Source: Streptomyces pacificus
Lineage (GTDB): Bacteria > Actinomycetota > Actinomycetes > Streptomycetales > Streptomycetaceae
Direction of reading: 5' to 3'
NCBI RefSeq assembly: GCF_011766325.1
Contig: NZ_BLLG01000015.1
Location: 62,001-126,000, forward strand
DNA: 64,000 nt
The notes beneath the pieces were generated by a model, which was not told the origin of the DNA, searched no databases, and saw nothing but the letters and a program-made list of their open reading frames with translations. The position numbers were made by a program, and so were the translations under genes. Shown here piece by piece: positions 8,635-16,515 of the stretch (its first letter is position 1; every line of letters begins with the position of its first letter).

Positions 8635-9407
8635 TGGGCGATCCCCTCGTCCGTATCGCCGAAACCATGGGACAGCGCGGCCGAGTCGTCGTGGTCTCCG
8701 GAGCGTCCGGGACCATCGGCAGCGCCTGCGCCCGCTACCTTGCCGAACTCGGCGCCACCGTGGTCGCCGGCTACCACAGCGGCGAGGACCGGATGGGCAA
8801 ACTCGCCGCCCGGGTCGAGGAGGCGGGCGGCACGCTCGTCCCCGTCCGGGCCGACCTGTCGGCGCCGGGCGGCCCGGCGGGGCTCGCCACGGCCGCCCTC
8901 GACCGGTTCGGCCGGATCGACGGCCTGGTCGCCGCCGCCGGGCTGCGCTCCCGGCGCCTCGCCATGGCCACCGACGCCGGCACCCTCGACGAACTCCTCG
9001 ACGTCAACCTGGCCGGCTCGGTCAACCTCGCCAAGGCGTGCCTGAAGCCGATGATGCGGGCCAGATACGGCCGCATCGTCCTCTTCGGCTCCCGGGCCGG
9101 CACCAGCGGCCTGCCCGGACACAGCGCGTACGCGGCGACCAAGGGGGCCCTGCAGCCGTGGGCTGCCTCGCTCGCCGGCGAGGTCGGCAAGCACGGCATC
9201 ACGGTCAACGTGGTGGCACCGGGCGCCATCCGGGCCGAGACCATGGACTTCTCGCCCGAGGAGCGCGACCTCGTACTGAAGTTCATCGGCGCCGGGCGGC
9301 TCGGCGAACCGGAGGAAGTCGCCGCAGCGGTCTCGTTCCTGCTCTCCCCTTCGGCGTCGTATGTGAACGGCAACACCCTCGTCGTGGACGGCGGTGCACG
9401 CTTTTGA
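8634..9407 (+). CDS. Short-chain dehydrogenase/reductase, MitF-like position
   Basis: A 257-residue classical SDR. The nucleotide-binding glycine motif SGASGTIGS is at residues 22-30. The catalytic set is Ser153, Tyr166 and Lys170 (YAATK), and the C-terminus has the usual NGNTLVVDGG. The ATG at 8634 overlaps the ligase stop (TGATG) and has AAGGAGG seven bases upstream. It resembles FabG-type ketoreductases, so NAD(P)H-dependent reduction or oxidation of a carbonyl/alcohol is expected. Within the presumed mitosane operon it holds the mitF position and probably acts on an ACP-bound AHBA-sugar intermediate; that substrate is inferred from context only. Confidence 0.88.
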   Translation: MGDPLVRIAETMGQRGRVVVVSGASGTIGSACARYLAELGATVVAGYHSGEDRMGKLAARVEEAGGTLVPVRADLSAPGGPAGLATAALDRFGRIDGLVAAAGLRSRRLAMATDAGTLDELLDVNLAGSVNLAKACLKPMMRARYGRIVLFGSRAGTSGLPGHSAYAATKGALQPWAASLAGEVGKHGITVNVVAPGAIRAETMDFSPEERDLVLKFIGAGRLGEPEEVAAAVSFLLSPSASYVNGNTLVVDGGARF

Positions 9408-10663
9408 TGTCCGGCGAGGCCACCGCACGATCGGACCGCGGCGAGGCCACCGCACCCTCGCGGCCCCGCGCAGCCGAAGCACCGCCCCTGCGCACGGCCG
9501 TCCTCGGCGCCGGCTGGGTCTCGCGCACGGTCTGGGTCCCGCTGCTCGAGGCGCACCCGGCGTTCGAGGTGACGGCGCTCGTGGACGCCGACGCGGCCGC
9601 GGCCCGTGCCCTGGCGCCGCCCGGTCGCGGGGTGGCCGTCGGCACAGGCCCGGACGACCTCGGGGATCTGCCCCTGGATCTCGCCGTCGTCGCCCTGCCC
9701 AACCACCTCCATGTGCCCGCCGCCCGCACCCTGCTCGGCCGCGGGATCCCGGTGTTCGTGGAGAAGCCGGTCTGCCGCACCACGGCCGAGGCACGGGCAC
9801 TGGCCGAGGCCGCCGGGAGCGGCGCGGACGTGTACGCAGGGAGTGCGGCCCGCCATCGCGCCGACGTCCGGGCCCTCGCCGCGCTGCTGCCCTCGCTCGG
9901 CGACCTGCGCGCCCTCGGACTCGACTGGACCCGGGCGTCCGGGATCCCGCAGCGCGGCGGCTGGTTCACCGACCGCCGGCTGGCCGGCGGCGGCGCCCTG
10001 CTCGACCTCGGCTGGCATCTGCTGGACGTCGGCCTGGACCTCCTCGGCCGACCCGGGGTGACGGCCGCCCTGGGCGCCGTCTCCAGCGACTGGCTCGGGG
10101 ACAGCGGCGCCACCGCCGACTGGAGCCCGCGCGGCCGGGACGGCGCCACCGGGGCCCGCACCGCAGATGACCCGGTGGAGGACACCGCGCGCGGGTTCCT
10201 GCTCACCGACACCGGCGTCGCCGTCTCCCTCGAGGCCCGCTGGGCGTCGCACCGGGAGGTGGACAGCACCACCCTCACCGTCGAGGGCACCAAGGGCGTC
10301 GCCGTTCTGCGCGGCACCTTCGGCTTCAGCCCGCATCGCGTCCCGCGCTCCTCGCTGACCCTGCTGCGGCGCGGCGAACGCTCCGAGATACCGCTGCCCG
10401 ACGAACCCGTCGGCATCGAGTACGAACGGCTCGTCGACTCCCTCGCCCGGCGGCTCGCCTCCCCCGCGGGGGCCGCACCCGTGGCGCCCGGCGGCTCGCT
10501 CGCCGAGATCGCCGTACTCGCCTCCTGCGTGGACCGGCTCTACGCGTCGGCCGGCCGTCCCGGTCCTTCCCCGGTGAGCCCGGAAGGCCAGGAGTCCCCG
10601 CAAGCCCCGCAAGCCCCACAAGCCCCGGACACCACAGGCTCTCAGGCTCGGAGTGGCCCATGA
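9407..10663 (+). CDS. Gfo/Idh/MocA oxidoreductase, RifL/MitG-like
   Basis: A 418-residue Gfo/Idh/MocA protein. An unstructured stretch of about 28 residues precedes the Rossmann motif VLGAGWVSR. The substrate-domain EKP motif lies near residue 118 and GGALLDLGWHLLD near 195. The C-terminus ends in a low-complexity PQAP repeat. The ATG at 9407 overlaps the SDR stop, and the stop overlaps the next start by ATGA. RifL-type members act with the RifM phosphatase and AHBA synthase in making kanosamine (3-amino-3-deoxyglucose) for the aminoshikimate pathway: RifL oxidises C3 of UDP-glucose and the aminotransferase then acts. That role fits here. Confidence 0.85.
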   Translation: MSGEATARSDRGEATAPSRPRAAEAPPLRTAVLGAGWVSRTVWVPLLEAHPAFEVTALVDADAAAARALAPPGRGVAVGTGPDDLGDLPLDLAVVALPNHLHVPAARTLLGRGIPVFVEKPVCRTTAEARALAEAAGSGADVYAGSAARHRADVRALAALLPSLGDLRALGLDWTRASGIPQRGGWFTDRRLAGGGALLDLGWHLLDVGLDLLGRPGVTAALGAVSSDWLGDSGATADWSPRGRDGATGARTADDPVEDTARGFLLTDTGVAVSLEARWASHREVDSTTLTVEGTKGVAVLRGTFGFSPHRVPRSSLTLLRRGERSEIPLPDEPVGIEYERLVDSLARRLASPAGAAPVAPGGSLAEIAVLASCVDRLYASAGRPGPSPVSPEGQESPQAPQAPQAPDTTGSQARSGP

Positions 10664-11763
10664 AATTCGCATACTTCACCCATGTATGGGGACGGGAGGG
10701 CCTCACGGTCCGCCAGCGGTACGAGGAGCTGTGGCAGGAGGTCGAGGCGGCGGACCGGCTCGGCTTCGACTACGCCTTCTCCGTCGAACACCACTGCACT
10801 CCCGAGGAGAGCTGGATGTCCTCGCCCGCGGTGTTCTGCACCGGCGCGGCGCTGCGCACCGAGCGGATCCGGGTCGGTCCGATGGGCTGGGTACCGCCGC
10901 TGCACCACCCGCTGCACATCGTGGAGCAGGCCGCCACACTCGACCGGCTCCTGGGCGGCCGGCTGGAGGTGGGACTCGCCTCCGGCGTCAGCGACCAGCC
11001 GTTCAAGCCGTTCGGCGCCGACTTCGCCGGCCGCAAGGAACGCACCCGGGAGTGCGCCGACCTGCTGCGCACCGCCTTCGCGAGCAAGGGGGCCTTCGAC
11101 TTCGACGGGCCCGTGCACCGGCTGCGCGACATCACCCTCTCGTTCGGTGCCGAGCAGAGCCCCCATCCGCCGCTGTGGATCCCCACCACGGACCGCGCGA
11201 CCCTGCGCTACCTGGCGAGGACCGGCGGTCACACCTGCTCGACCATGATCGTGCCGCGGGCGGCCATGGGGGTCCTCTACCGTCACTACGTCGACTGGTG
11301 GCGCAGGGAGGGGCAGCCGGGCGTGCCGGACATCGGCTACTGGAGCCTCGTGCACGTGGCCGAGACGGACGCCGGGGCCGAGGCCCGGGCGGCGGAGCAG
11401 GCAACCCGCACCTTCGTGGAGACCCTGCGCTACGCCTCGGTGCGCCGGTCGGCCGACCGGCCGGCCCCGGCGAGCGGTCTGAGCACCGCCGACATCCTCG
11501 CCGGCTGCCACGACTTCCGGTTCCTGATGGACCACAACCTGATCTTCGTCGGATCCCCGCGCACCGTCGCCGACCGCATCGCCGAGGCCGCCCGCGAGGG
11601 GCATTTCAACACCCTCTTCGGCGAGTTCGTCTTCGGTGACATCACCGGCGACGAGGCGATCGGCTCCATGGAGCTGTTCGCCCGGGGCGTCGTTCCCCCG
11701 CTGGCCGCGTTCTCCCCGTATCAGCCGCCCGAGATGGCCGAGCCGAGTGTCGCCCTCTCCTGA
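10660..11763 (+). CDS. Luciferase-like (LLM class) flavin/F420-dependent oxidoreductase, MitH-like position
   Basis: A 367-residue TIM-barrel oxidoreductase of the bacterial luciferase/F420 superfamily. The N-terminus MKFAYFTHVWG, the FSVEHH segment and LLGGRLEVGLASGVS are typical of the family. Start overlaps the preceding stop (ATGA), so it belongs to the same operon. Members use reduced FMN or F420 for hydride transfer or oxygenation. From memory MitH of the mitomycin cluster was annotated as F420-dependent. A second, shorter family member is encoded at 21206-22228, and FO synthase for F420 lies at 35398-38007. The reaction is not predictable beyond redox tailoring. Confidence 0.87.
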   Translation: MKFAYFTHVWGREGLTVRQRYEELWQEVEAADRLGFDYAFSVEHHCTPEESWMSSPAVFCTGAALRTERIRVGPMGWVPPLHHPLHIVEQAATLDRLLGGRLEVGLASGVSDQPFKPFGADFAGRKERTRECADLLRTAFASKGAFDFDGPVHRLRDITLSFGAEQSPHPPLWIPTTDRATLRYLARTGGHTCSTMIVPRAAMGVLYRHYVDWWRREGQPGVPDIGYWSLVHVAETDAGAEARAAEQATRTFVETLRYASVRRSADRPAPASGLSTADILAGCHDFRFLMDHNLIFVGSPRTVADRIAEAAREGHFNTLFGEFVFGDITGDEAIGSMELFARGVVPPLAAFSPYQPPEMAEPSVALS

Positions 11764-11780
11764 ACCTCCAGGGAACCACC

Positions 11781-12161
11781 TTGACCTCCATGACCGAACG
11801 CGACGGAGTCCTGATCGGATTCACCGACGGCGACACCGCCTCCCGCCTGGCGCTCGCCCGGCGCCTCACCGACGCGGTGGCGCGGCGCGGCGCCCAGGCG
11901 ACCGTCCTGACCGGCCAGGCGGTGCCCGCCGCACTGCGTGCCGCCCTCGGCCCGGATGCCGCCGGCCTTGCCGTCGAGGTGACCGGTGGACCGCGCGGCG
12001 CCGGGCCGATCGTCGTCCCGCCCGGCGAGCTTGATCCGCTGGACCGCCTGCTGGGGGAGCTGGAGCGGCGCGGGCTGCCGCCTGCGCCCGCCGCGCCCTA
12101 CAGCCCCGATGAGGAGGACGAGGTGGCCCGCCGTCTCGAAGCCCTCGGTTACATCGACTGA
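11781..12161 (+). CDS. Small APS-kinase-like protein with broken P-loop
   Basis: A 126-residue protein I do not recognise with certainty. Residues 8-52 can be laid against the N-terminus of adenylylsulfate kinases: LIGFTDGDTASRLALARRL matches the strand, P-loop and helix, but the GxxGxGKS residues are missing, so ATP binding is unlikely. The C-terminus RRLEALGYID resembles the RLREMGYL tail of the AP-superfamily protein at 1199-2761. The TTG at 11781 is chosen because AGGGA lies seven bases upstream; an ATG at 11790 is the alternative. It follows the luciferase-like gene by 17 bases. It may be a non-catalytic partner of the sulfatase/phosphodiesterase-like enzymes. Confidence 0.65.
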   Translation: MTSMTERDGVLIGFTDGDTASRLALARRLTDAVARRGAQATVLTGQAVPAALRAALGPDAAGLAVEVTGGPRGAGPIVVPPGELDPLDRLLGELERRGLPPAPAAPYSPDEEDEVARRLEALGYID

Positions 12162-12176
12162 CGGGGGGGCCGGCCC

Positions 12177-13109
12177 ATGGCGACGCCCGTCAGCAGCGGA
12201 CCGCGCGAGCGGCGGCTCCCCGAACCGGAACGCATCGAGGGCCTCGTGCGGCGCCTGCGCCAGGTGCCCGACCGGCAGCGGCGCTTCTCGGTCACGCCCG
12301 CACAGGCCCGCCGTGTGCACGGCATCCGCCACGACCTGCTGGCCGCGCTCACGGCCGCCGGCGTCCCGTACGTCGGCCAAGGGGGCGAACAGCTCTACGA
12401 CGCCTACGACCTCGGCAACGCGGCCCTGCACCTGGGCCGGCTCTCGGTGCAGAGCCGGTCCATGCGCGCGTGGGCCAAGGCCTGGCAGACGGCGCTCGAC
12501 CAGGCGCCGGGCCACCGCGTCGAGGTCGTCTCCGGCTGCCCGGCCCCGGGCCACCCCGGCCCCTGCCGCTACGGCGTGCTGCTCGGCGGTCGGCGGCGTC
12601 AGGTCGAGGGACCCGCGTCGGAGGCCCGCCTCGGCGAGCTGCACGCGACGCCCGTCACCCGCGACTGGCCGCAACTTCCCAGTGCAGTACGAGAGTTGCT
12701 GCAGGAGGTGGGGGACGTCGGGTTCTTCCTCCTGCCCGAGGCGGTGCGCTGGGACCCGGAGTTCCTGTGGCGCACCCGCATGTCGGACTGCGGAGGCGCC
12801 GCGGCCTGGCTGGTCCACGAGGGCGGGCGGCGCGGTCTGGAGAGCCGGTTCTCGTTCGGTCTGCTGGTGGCCGCCCCGTACTCCACCCCGCACTGCTGGG
12901 CGGAGTTCCGCGTCGACGGGGTCTGGGTGCCGGTCGACCCGCTCCTCCTCCAAGCCCTGAACGCGTGGGGCGGGCTGAGCCGGGAGGCCTTCCCGCCCGA
13001 GGGCACTCCCGGTGCCCTCTTCCACCGCCTCACCGGCCGCTTCACCAAAGTGGTGAGCCACGGCGGCATCTGGGCGCAGGTGTCACTGCCGACGGAGCGA
13101 ACCGGCTGA
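12177..13109 (+). CDS. Transglutaminase-like cysteine enzyme
   Basis: A 310-residue protein with a transglutaminase-like core in its C-terminal half. The likely triad is Cys205 (MSDCGGAAAWL), His239 (STPHCWAEF) and Asp254 (VWVPVDPLL), with spacing and context typical of the family. Residues 1-180 look helical and match nothing I know. It begins 15 bases after the APS-kinase-like gene and is probably the last gene of the operon from 3253. Transglutaminase-fold proteins in biosynthetic clusters can act as acyltransferases, amidases or peptide-bond-forming enzymes on carrier-bound substrates. Transfer or release of an ACP-bound acyl group is one possibility here. Confidence 0.7.
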   Translation: MATPVSSGPRERRLPEPERIEGLVRRLRQVPDRQRRFSVTPAQARRVHGIRHDLLAALTAAGVPYVGQGGEQLYDAYDLGNAALHLGRLSVQSRSMRAWAKAWQTALDQAPGHRVEVVSGCPAPGHPGPCRYGVLLGGRRRQVEGPASEARLGELHATPVTRDWPQLPSAVRELLQEVGDVGFFLLPEAVRWDPEFLWRTRMSDCGGAAAWLVHEGGRRGLESRFSFGLLVAAPYSTPHCWAEFRVDGVWVPVDPLLLQALNAWGGLSREAFPPEGTPGALFHRLTGRFTKVVSHGGIWAQVSLPTERTG

Positions 13110-13310
13110 GCGGTCCGGGCCCGGCTGCGGATCGCGGCACTTCGGGCGCGGTGCCAGCCCTTTTCGGCCATCGTTCCCCGACCGCCGGTGCGGGGGGCGT
13201 GACGGCCCGAGGGACGGCCTAGGCTGGCGGACGCCACCGAAAGCACTGCCGGAGTCCGTCGGCCGGGTGCGTCCCGCCGTGCCGCCGGCGCCCTCCACGA
13301 GAGGACGGGC

Positions 13311-13679
13311 ATGACCCCCGAAGAACTGTCGCACTTCGCCCTGGAGTTGCCGGGTGCCACGGACGACGAGGCCTTCGGCCCCGGCGCCACGGTGTTCAAG
13401 ATCGAGGGCAAGGTGTTCGCCATCCTCCAGGACACCACGGACGAGTCGCCGGCACAGGTCACCCTGAAGTGCGAGCCCGGCCTCGCGCTGCATCTGCGCG
13501 ACCAGTACGCGGCGGTGGGGCCCGGCTACCACGTCAACAAGCGGCACTGGAACACGGTTGTGCTGGACTCCACCGTCCCGGAGCCCGAGCTGCGGGAGAT
13601 GGTGGAGCACTCCTACGACCGCGTGGTGTCCGGCCTGCCGAAGGCGGTGCGCGAGCGCCTGCGGCTCCAGCGCGGCTGA
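13311..13679 (+). CDS. MmcQ/YjbR family protein
   Basis: A 122-residue MmcQ/YjbR protein. Typical family features are the early EELSHFALELPGA segment, KIEGKVFAILQ, TLKCEPGLALHLRDQY and HVNKRHWNTVVLD. The family takes one of its names from mmcQ of the mitomycin C cluster of S. lavendulae. The fold is CyaY-like and is annotated as DNA-binding, though its role is unclear. ATG at 13311 has GAGAGGAC upstream. It lies 62 bases before the Mrd-like gene, and the two probably form a small unit connected with self-protection. Members also occur widely outside such clusters, so presence alone is only suggestive. Confidence 0.88.
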   Translation: MTPEELSHFALELPGATDDEAFGPGATVFKIEGKVFAILQDTTDESPAQVTLKCEPGLALHLRDQYAAVGPGYHVNKRHWNTVVLDSTVPEPELREMVEHSYDRVVSGLPKAVRERLRLQRG

Positions 13680-13741
13680 CCCGCCGGGACACCCCGCGCA
13701 CCCCCCGACCCGGAAGACGACCCAAGGAAAGAGCACTCCTC

Positions 13742-14140
13742 ATGGCAGTCCCTCAGCTGTCCCTCTTCGGCATCGTCGTCGACGACATGCCCAAGGCCCT
13801 GGCGTTCTACCGCCGTCTCGGGCTGGACATCGCCCCCGAGGCCGACTCGCAACCGCATGTCGAGACCACGCTGCCCGGCGGAGTGCGGCTCGCCTGGGAC
13901 ACCGTGGAGACGGTCCGCGGCTACGACCCGGAGTGGCAGGCGCCCACCGGCAGCCACCGGTTCGCCGTTGCCTTCGAGTTCCCCGACGTGCAGTCCGTCG
14001 ACGCGAAGTACGCCGAACTGGTCGACGCGGGCTACGCCGCCCACCGCGCGCCCTGGGACGCCGTCTGGGGCCAGCGCTACGCCATCGTCCTCGACCCCGA
14101 CGGCACCGCGGTCGACCTGTTCGCACCCCTGGCCGGCTGA
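13742..14140 (+). CDS. mrd: VOC-family mitomycin-binding resistance protein, Mrd-like
   Basis: A 132-residue glyoxalase/bleomycin-resistance (VOC) protein. Long stretches match my memory of Mrd, the mitomycin-sequestering protein of S. lavendulae: RLAWDTVETVR, DPEWQAPTGSHRFA, KYAELVDAGY, WDAVWGQRYAIV, DPDG and VDLFAPL. Mrd binds mitomycin C as a dimer, protects DNA and helps deliver the drug to the Mct exporter. The ATG at 13742 follows AAGGAAAGAG. The close match is the best single indicator that the cluster product is a mitosane-type alkylator. It follows the MmcQ-like gene and precedes the ROK kinase by 25 bases. Confidence 0.9.
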   Translation: MAVPQLSLFGIVVDDMPKALAFYRRLGLDIAPEADSQPHVETTLPGGVRLAWDTVETVRGYDPEWQAPTGSHRFAVAFEFPDVQSVDAKYAELVDAGYAAHRAPWDAVWGQRYAIVLDPDGTAVDLFAPLAG

Positions 14141-14165
14141 CCCGCCGGCGCCGCTGGAGCCGGTT

Positions 14166-15107
14166 GTGCCGTACCTCGGGATCGACATAGGCGGCACGAA
14201 GGCCGCGCTGCTGCTGGAGCGCTCCGGCTCCTCGCGTCCGGCCCGGCTCAGGTTCACCTGGCCCCGGGACGGCGACGCCGAGAGCGATCTGGACGCACTC
14301 GCCTCGGCGGTGTCCCGGATCACGGCCGACGCCGGCCTCGACGGGCCCCGCGGGATACGGGCGGCAGGTCTCGCGCTGCCGGCCACCGTGCGGGAAGGCA
14401 GGATCACCGCCTGGCCCTGCCGGCCGAGCTGGACCGGGCTGCGCCTCGACGCCCTGCTGGAGCGGGTGCTGGCGGGGATTCCCGTGGTCCACGAGGACGA
14501 CGGAAACCTGGCCGCCCTCGCGGAGGCCGCCGACAGCGGCGTGCCCGACCTCGCCTATCTGGGCCTGGGCACCGGCGTGGGCGGCGGCATCGTCCTCGGC
14601 GGCCGGCTGCACACCGGTCCGCTCGGCGGCGCCGCCGAGATCGGCCACCTGCTGATCGGTCTCGGCGGCGCCGCCTGTGCCTGCGGGCGGGCCGGCTGCC
14701 TGCAGGCCGTGGCGTCCGGCCCCGCGACCCTGGCCCGGGCAGCCGCCCTGCGCGGCGCCCCGGTGGACGCGGCGGCCTTCCGTACCGGGCTCGCCGAGGA
14801 CAGCCCCTGGGCCACCGGCCCGCTGCGGCAGACGGCGGCCGCCCTGGCGGTCACGGCCGTCAACCTCGGCGAACTCCTCCAGTGCCGCGAGATCCGCATA
14901 GGCGGCGGCTTCGGCCACGGCACGCCGGGCCTGCTCGGCCTGATCCGCGCGGAGACCCGGCGGCTGACCCGTCCCGGCACCGAACCTCCCGCGATCCGCC
15001 GCGCCGCCCATGGCGCCGACGCCTCCCTGCACGGCGCCGCGCTGCTGGCCCGCACCGCCTCACCGGGGCAGCCGTCCGCCTCCCGGCAGCCCCAGCAGTT
15101 CCCGTAG
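14166..15107 (+). CDS. ROK-family sugar kinase, RifN-like (kanosamine kinase)
   Basis: A 313-residue ROK protein. It has the phosphate-binding GIDIGGTK motif at residues 5-12, the LGLGTGVGGG loop and the ROK zinc motif CACGRAGC. The residue after GC is Leu-Gln rather than the common Leu-Glu. The GTG at 14166 has GGAG six bases upstream. RifN phosphorylates kanosamine at C6 on the way to aminoDAHP; the mitomycin cluster has a counterpart (MitS). The last 48 bases overlap, tail to tail, the 3' end of the minus-strand phosphodiesterase-like gene, an unusually tight convergent pair. Confidence 0.85.
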   Translation: MPYLGIDIGGTKAALLLERSGSSRPARLRFTWPRDGDAESDLDALASAVSRITADAGLDGPRGIRAAGLALPATVREGRITAWPCRPSWTGLRLDALLERVLAGIPVVHEDDGNLAALAEAADSGVPDLAYLGLGTGVGGGIVLGGRLHTGPLGGAAEIGHLLIGLGGAACACGRAGCLQAVASGPATLARAAALRGAPVDAAAFRTGLAEDSPWATGPLRQTAAALAVTAVNLGELLQCREIRIGGGFGHGTPGLLGLIRAETRRLTRPGTEPPAIRRAAHGADASLHGAALLARTASPGQPSASRQPQQFP

Positions 15108-16433
15108 CGCGGGAGCCACGTCGTACAGCGACAGGCCGTCCGTCCGGCCCGGGGTGATGCCGGGGGAGTCGAGGAGGAAGATGCCGGTGTCACCGTGGTT
15201 GGCGTGGTCGGGGCCGGTGTCGTTCTCGGTGGTGTAGAGCCCCTGGCCCATGCCCAGGGTGGCCAGCGCCCGCCAGCGCAGATCGCCCACGTAGACCAGC
15301 AGGTCGGGGGCGATGCCGTTGACCTCGGGGTAGAGCTGCTCGGGGCGCAGGACCCGGGTCCCCATCGGGTCGCCCCGGTCGTCGGGCAGCCGCTCCAGCG
15401 CGCTCGCGATCCGGTCCAGGGTGTCGTCGTACTCCCGCGCCGGGACGGCGCCCTCGGGCTCGCGGCCCTCCACGTTGAGGAAGATCCGGCCGTAGTAGCC
15501 GCCTTCCGCCCACGCCGTGGTCCGCTTCCAGTCGACATGCGCCCGCGCCATCGGCGTCGGCCCGTCCGGCTCCTTCGCCAGGACGAGCAGCCCCTCCCGC
15601 CGCAGCCACTCGTTGATGAACAGCCCGCCGACCATGGGCTGTGCCCCGTGATCGGAGACCACCATGACGGAGGTGTTCTCCGGCAGGCACTCCAGGAAGT
15701 CGCCGATGTGCCGGTCCAGCGCCCGGTAGTAGTCGCGAAACAGGTTCTCGTAGGGGTTGTCCGGCTCATGGCGGGGGTGCCCCGGGTCGCAGTACTTCCA
15801 GAAGCCGTGGTGCAGCCGGTCCGGGCCCATGTCGACGAAGGCGAGGAACTCCCAGTCCTGGCGGGTGGCCAGGTGCCGGGCCACCTGGAACCGCTGCTCG
15901 CTCATGTCGAAGATCTGCTGGGAGACCCGGGCCAGCTCGGGCGAGCGGAAGTTCTCCACGTCGAGCGCGTAGCCGCCGGTCAGCTTCTCCAGCTCGTCAC
16001 GCAGTGCGGGCGGCGAGGTGTACTCGGCGCGGGTCGAGGGAGCCAGAAAGCAGGAGACCATCGCGCCGCGGATCGGGGCCGGCGGATAGGTTCCCGGCAC
16101 GCCGAGCACCACGCTTCCCCGGCCGGCGGCCGTCATCTCGTCCCAGATCCGCGGCGCCCTGATGCTGTGCGAGGTGGCGAAGGCGAGCGGCCCGTAGTCG
16201 TGGGCCGCGCGGTCGCGGAAGCCGTACACGCCGAGTTCGCCCGGCGTCCGGCCGGACATCATGCACGACCACGCCGGCATGGTGATGGGCGGGTCCACAC
16301 TGCGCATCGGCCCCCACAGCGAGCGCTGCCGCAAGGCACTGAGGACGGGCATGTCCTCGGCGAACCGGTCGAACACGAACTGCGGCGTCGCCGAGTCGAG
16401 TCCGATCACGGCCACCCTGCCGGGCTGGGGCAT
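15060..16433 (-). CDS. Alkaline-phosphatase-superfamily enzyme 2
   Basis: A 457-residue relative of the proteins at 1199-2761 and 16962-18344. Key positions are Asp13 (GLDSATPQ), predicted nucleophile Thr51 (PITMPAWSCMMSG), the DMGPDRLHHGFW segment and VVSDHGAQPM. The ATG at 16433 is chosen over a longer frame because GGGAGG lies five bases upstream. It is the last gene of the minus-strand unit ACP2, AP3, dehydroquinase, AP2. Superfamily members hydrolyse or transfer phosphate, phosphodiester, sulfate or phosphonate groups. Its substrate is unknown. Its 3' end overlaps the ROK kinase gene by 48 bases. Confidence 0.85.
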   Translation of the reverse strand: MPQPGRVAVIGLDSATPQFVFDRFAEDMPVLSALRQRSLWGPMRSVDPPITMPAWSCMMSGRTPGELGVYGFRDRAAHDYGPLAFATSHSIRAPRIWDEMTAAGRGSVVLGVPGTYPPAPIRGAMVSCFLAPSTRAEYTSPPALRDELEKLTGGYALDVENFRSPELARVSQQIFDMSEQRFQVARHLATRQDWEFLAFVDMGPDRLHHGFWKYCDPGHPRHEPDNPYENLFRDYYRALDRHIGDFLECLPENTSVMVVSDHGAQPMVGGLFINEWLRREGLLVLAKEPDGPTPMARAHVDWKRTTAWAEGGYYGRIFLNVEGREPEGAVPAREYDDTLDRIASALERLPDDRGDPMGTRVLRPEQLYPEVNGIAPDLLVYVGDLRWRALATLGMGQGLYTTENDTGPDHANHGDTGIFLLDSPGITPGRTDGLSLYDVAPALRELLGLPGGGRLPR

Positions 16434-16515
16434 CGGTTCCTCCCTCTCTGGGGGACGGTGAACGGGGAACGGTGAACGGAGGGACGCTGCGCGGCGTGGC
16501 GTGGCGGGAAGGAGG

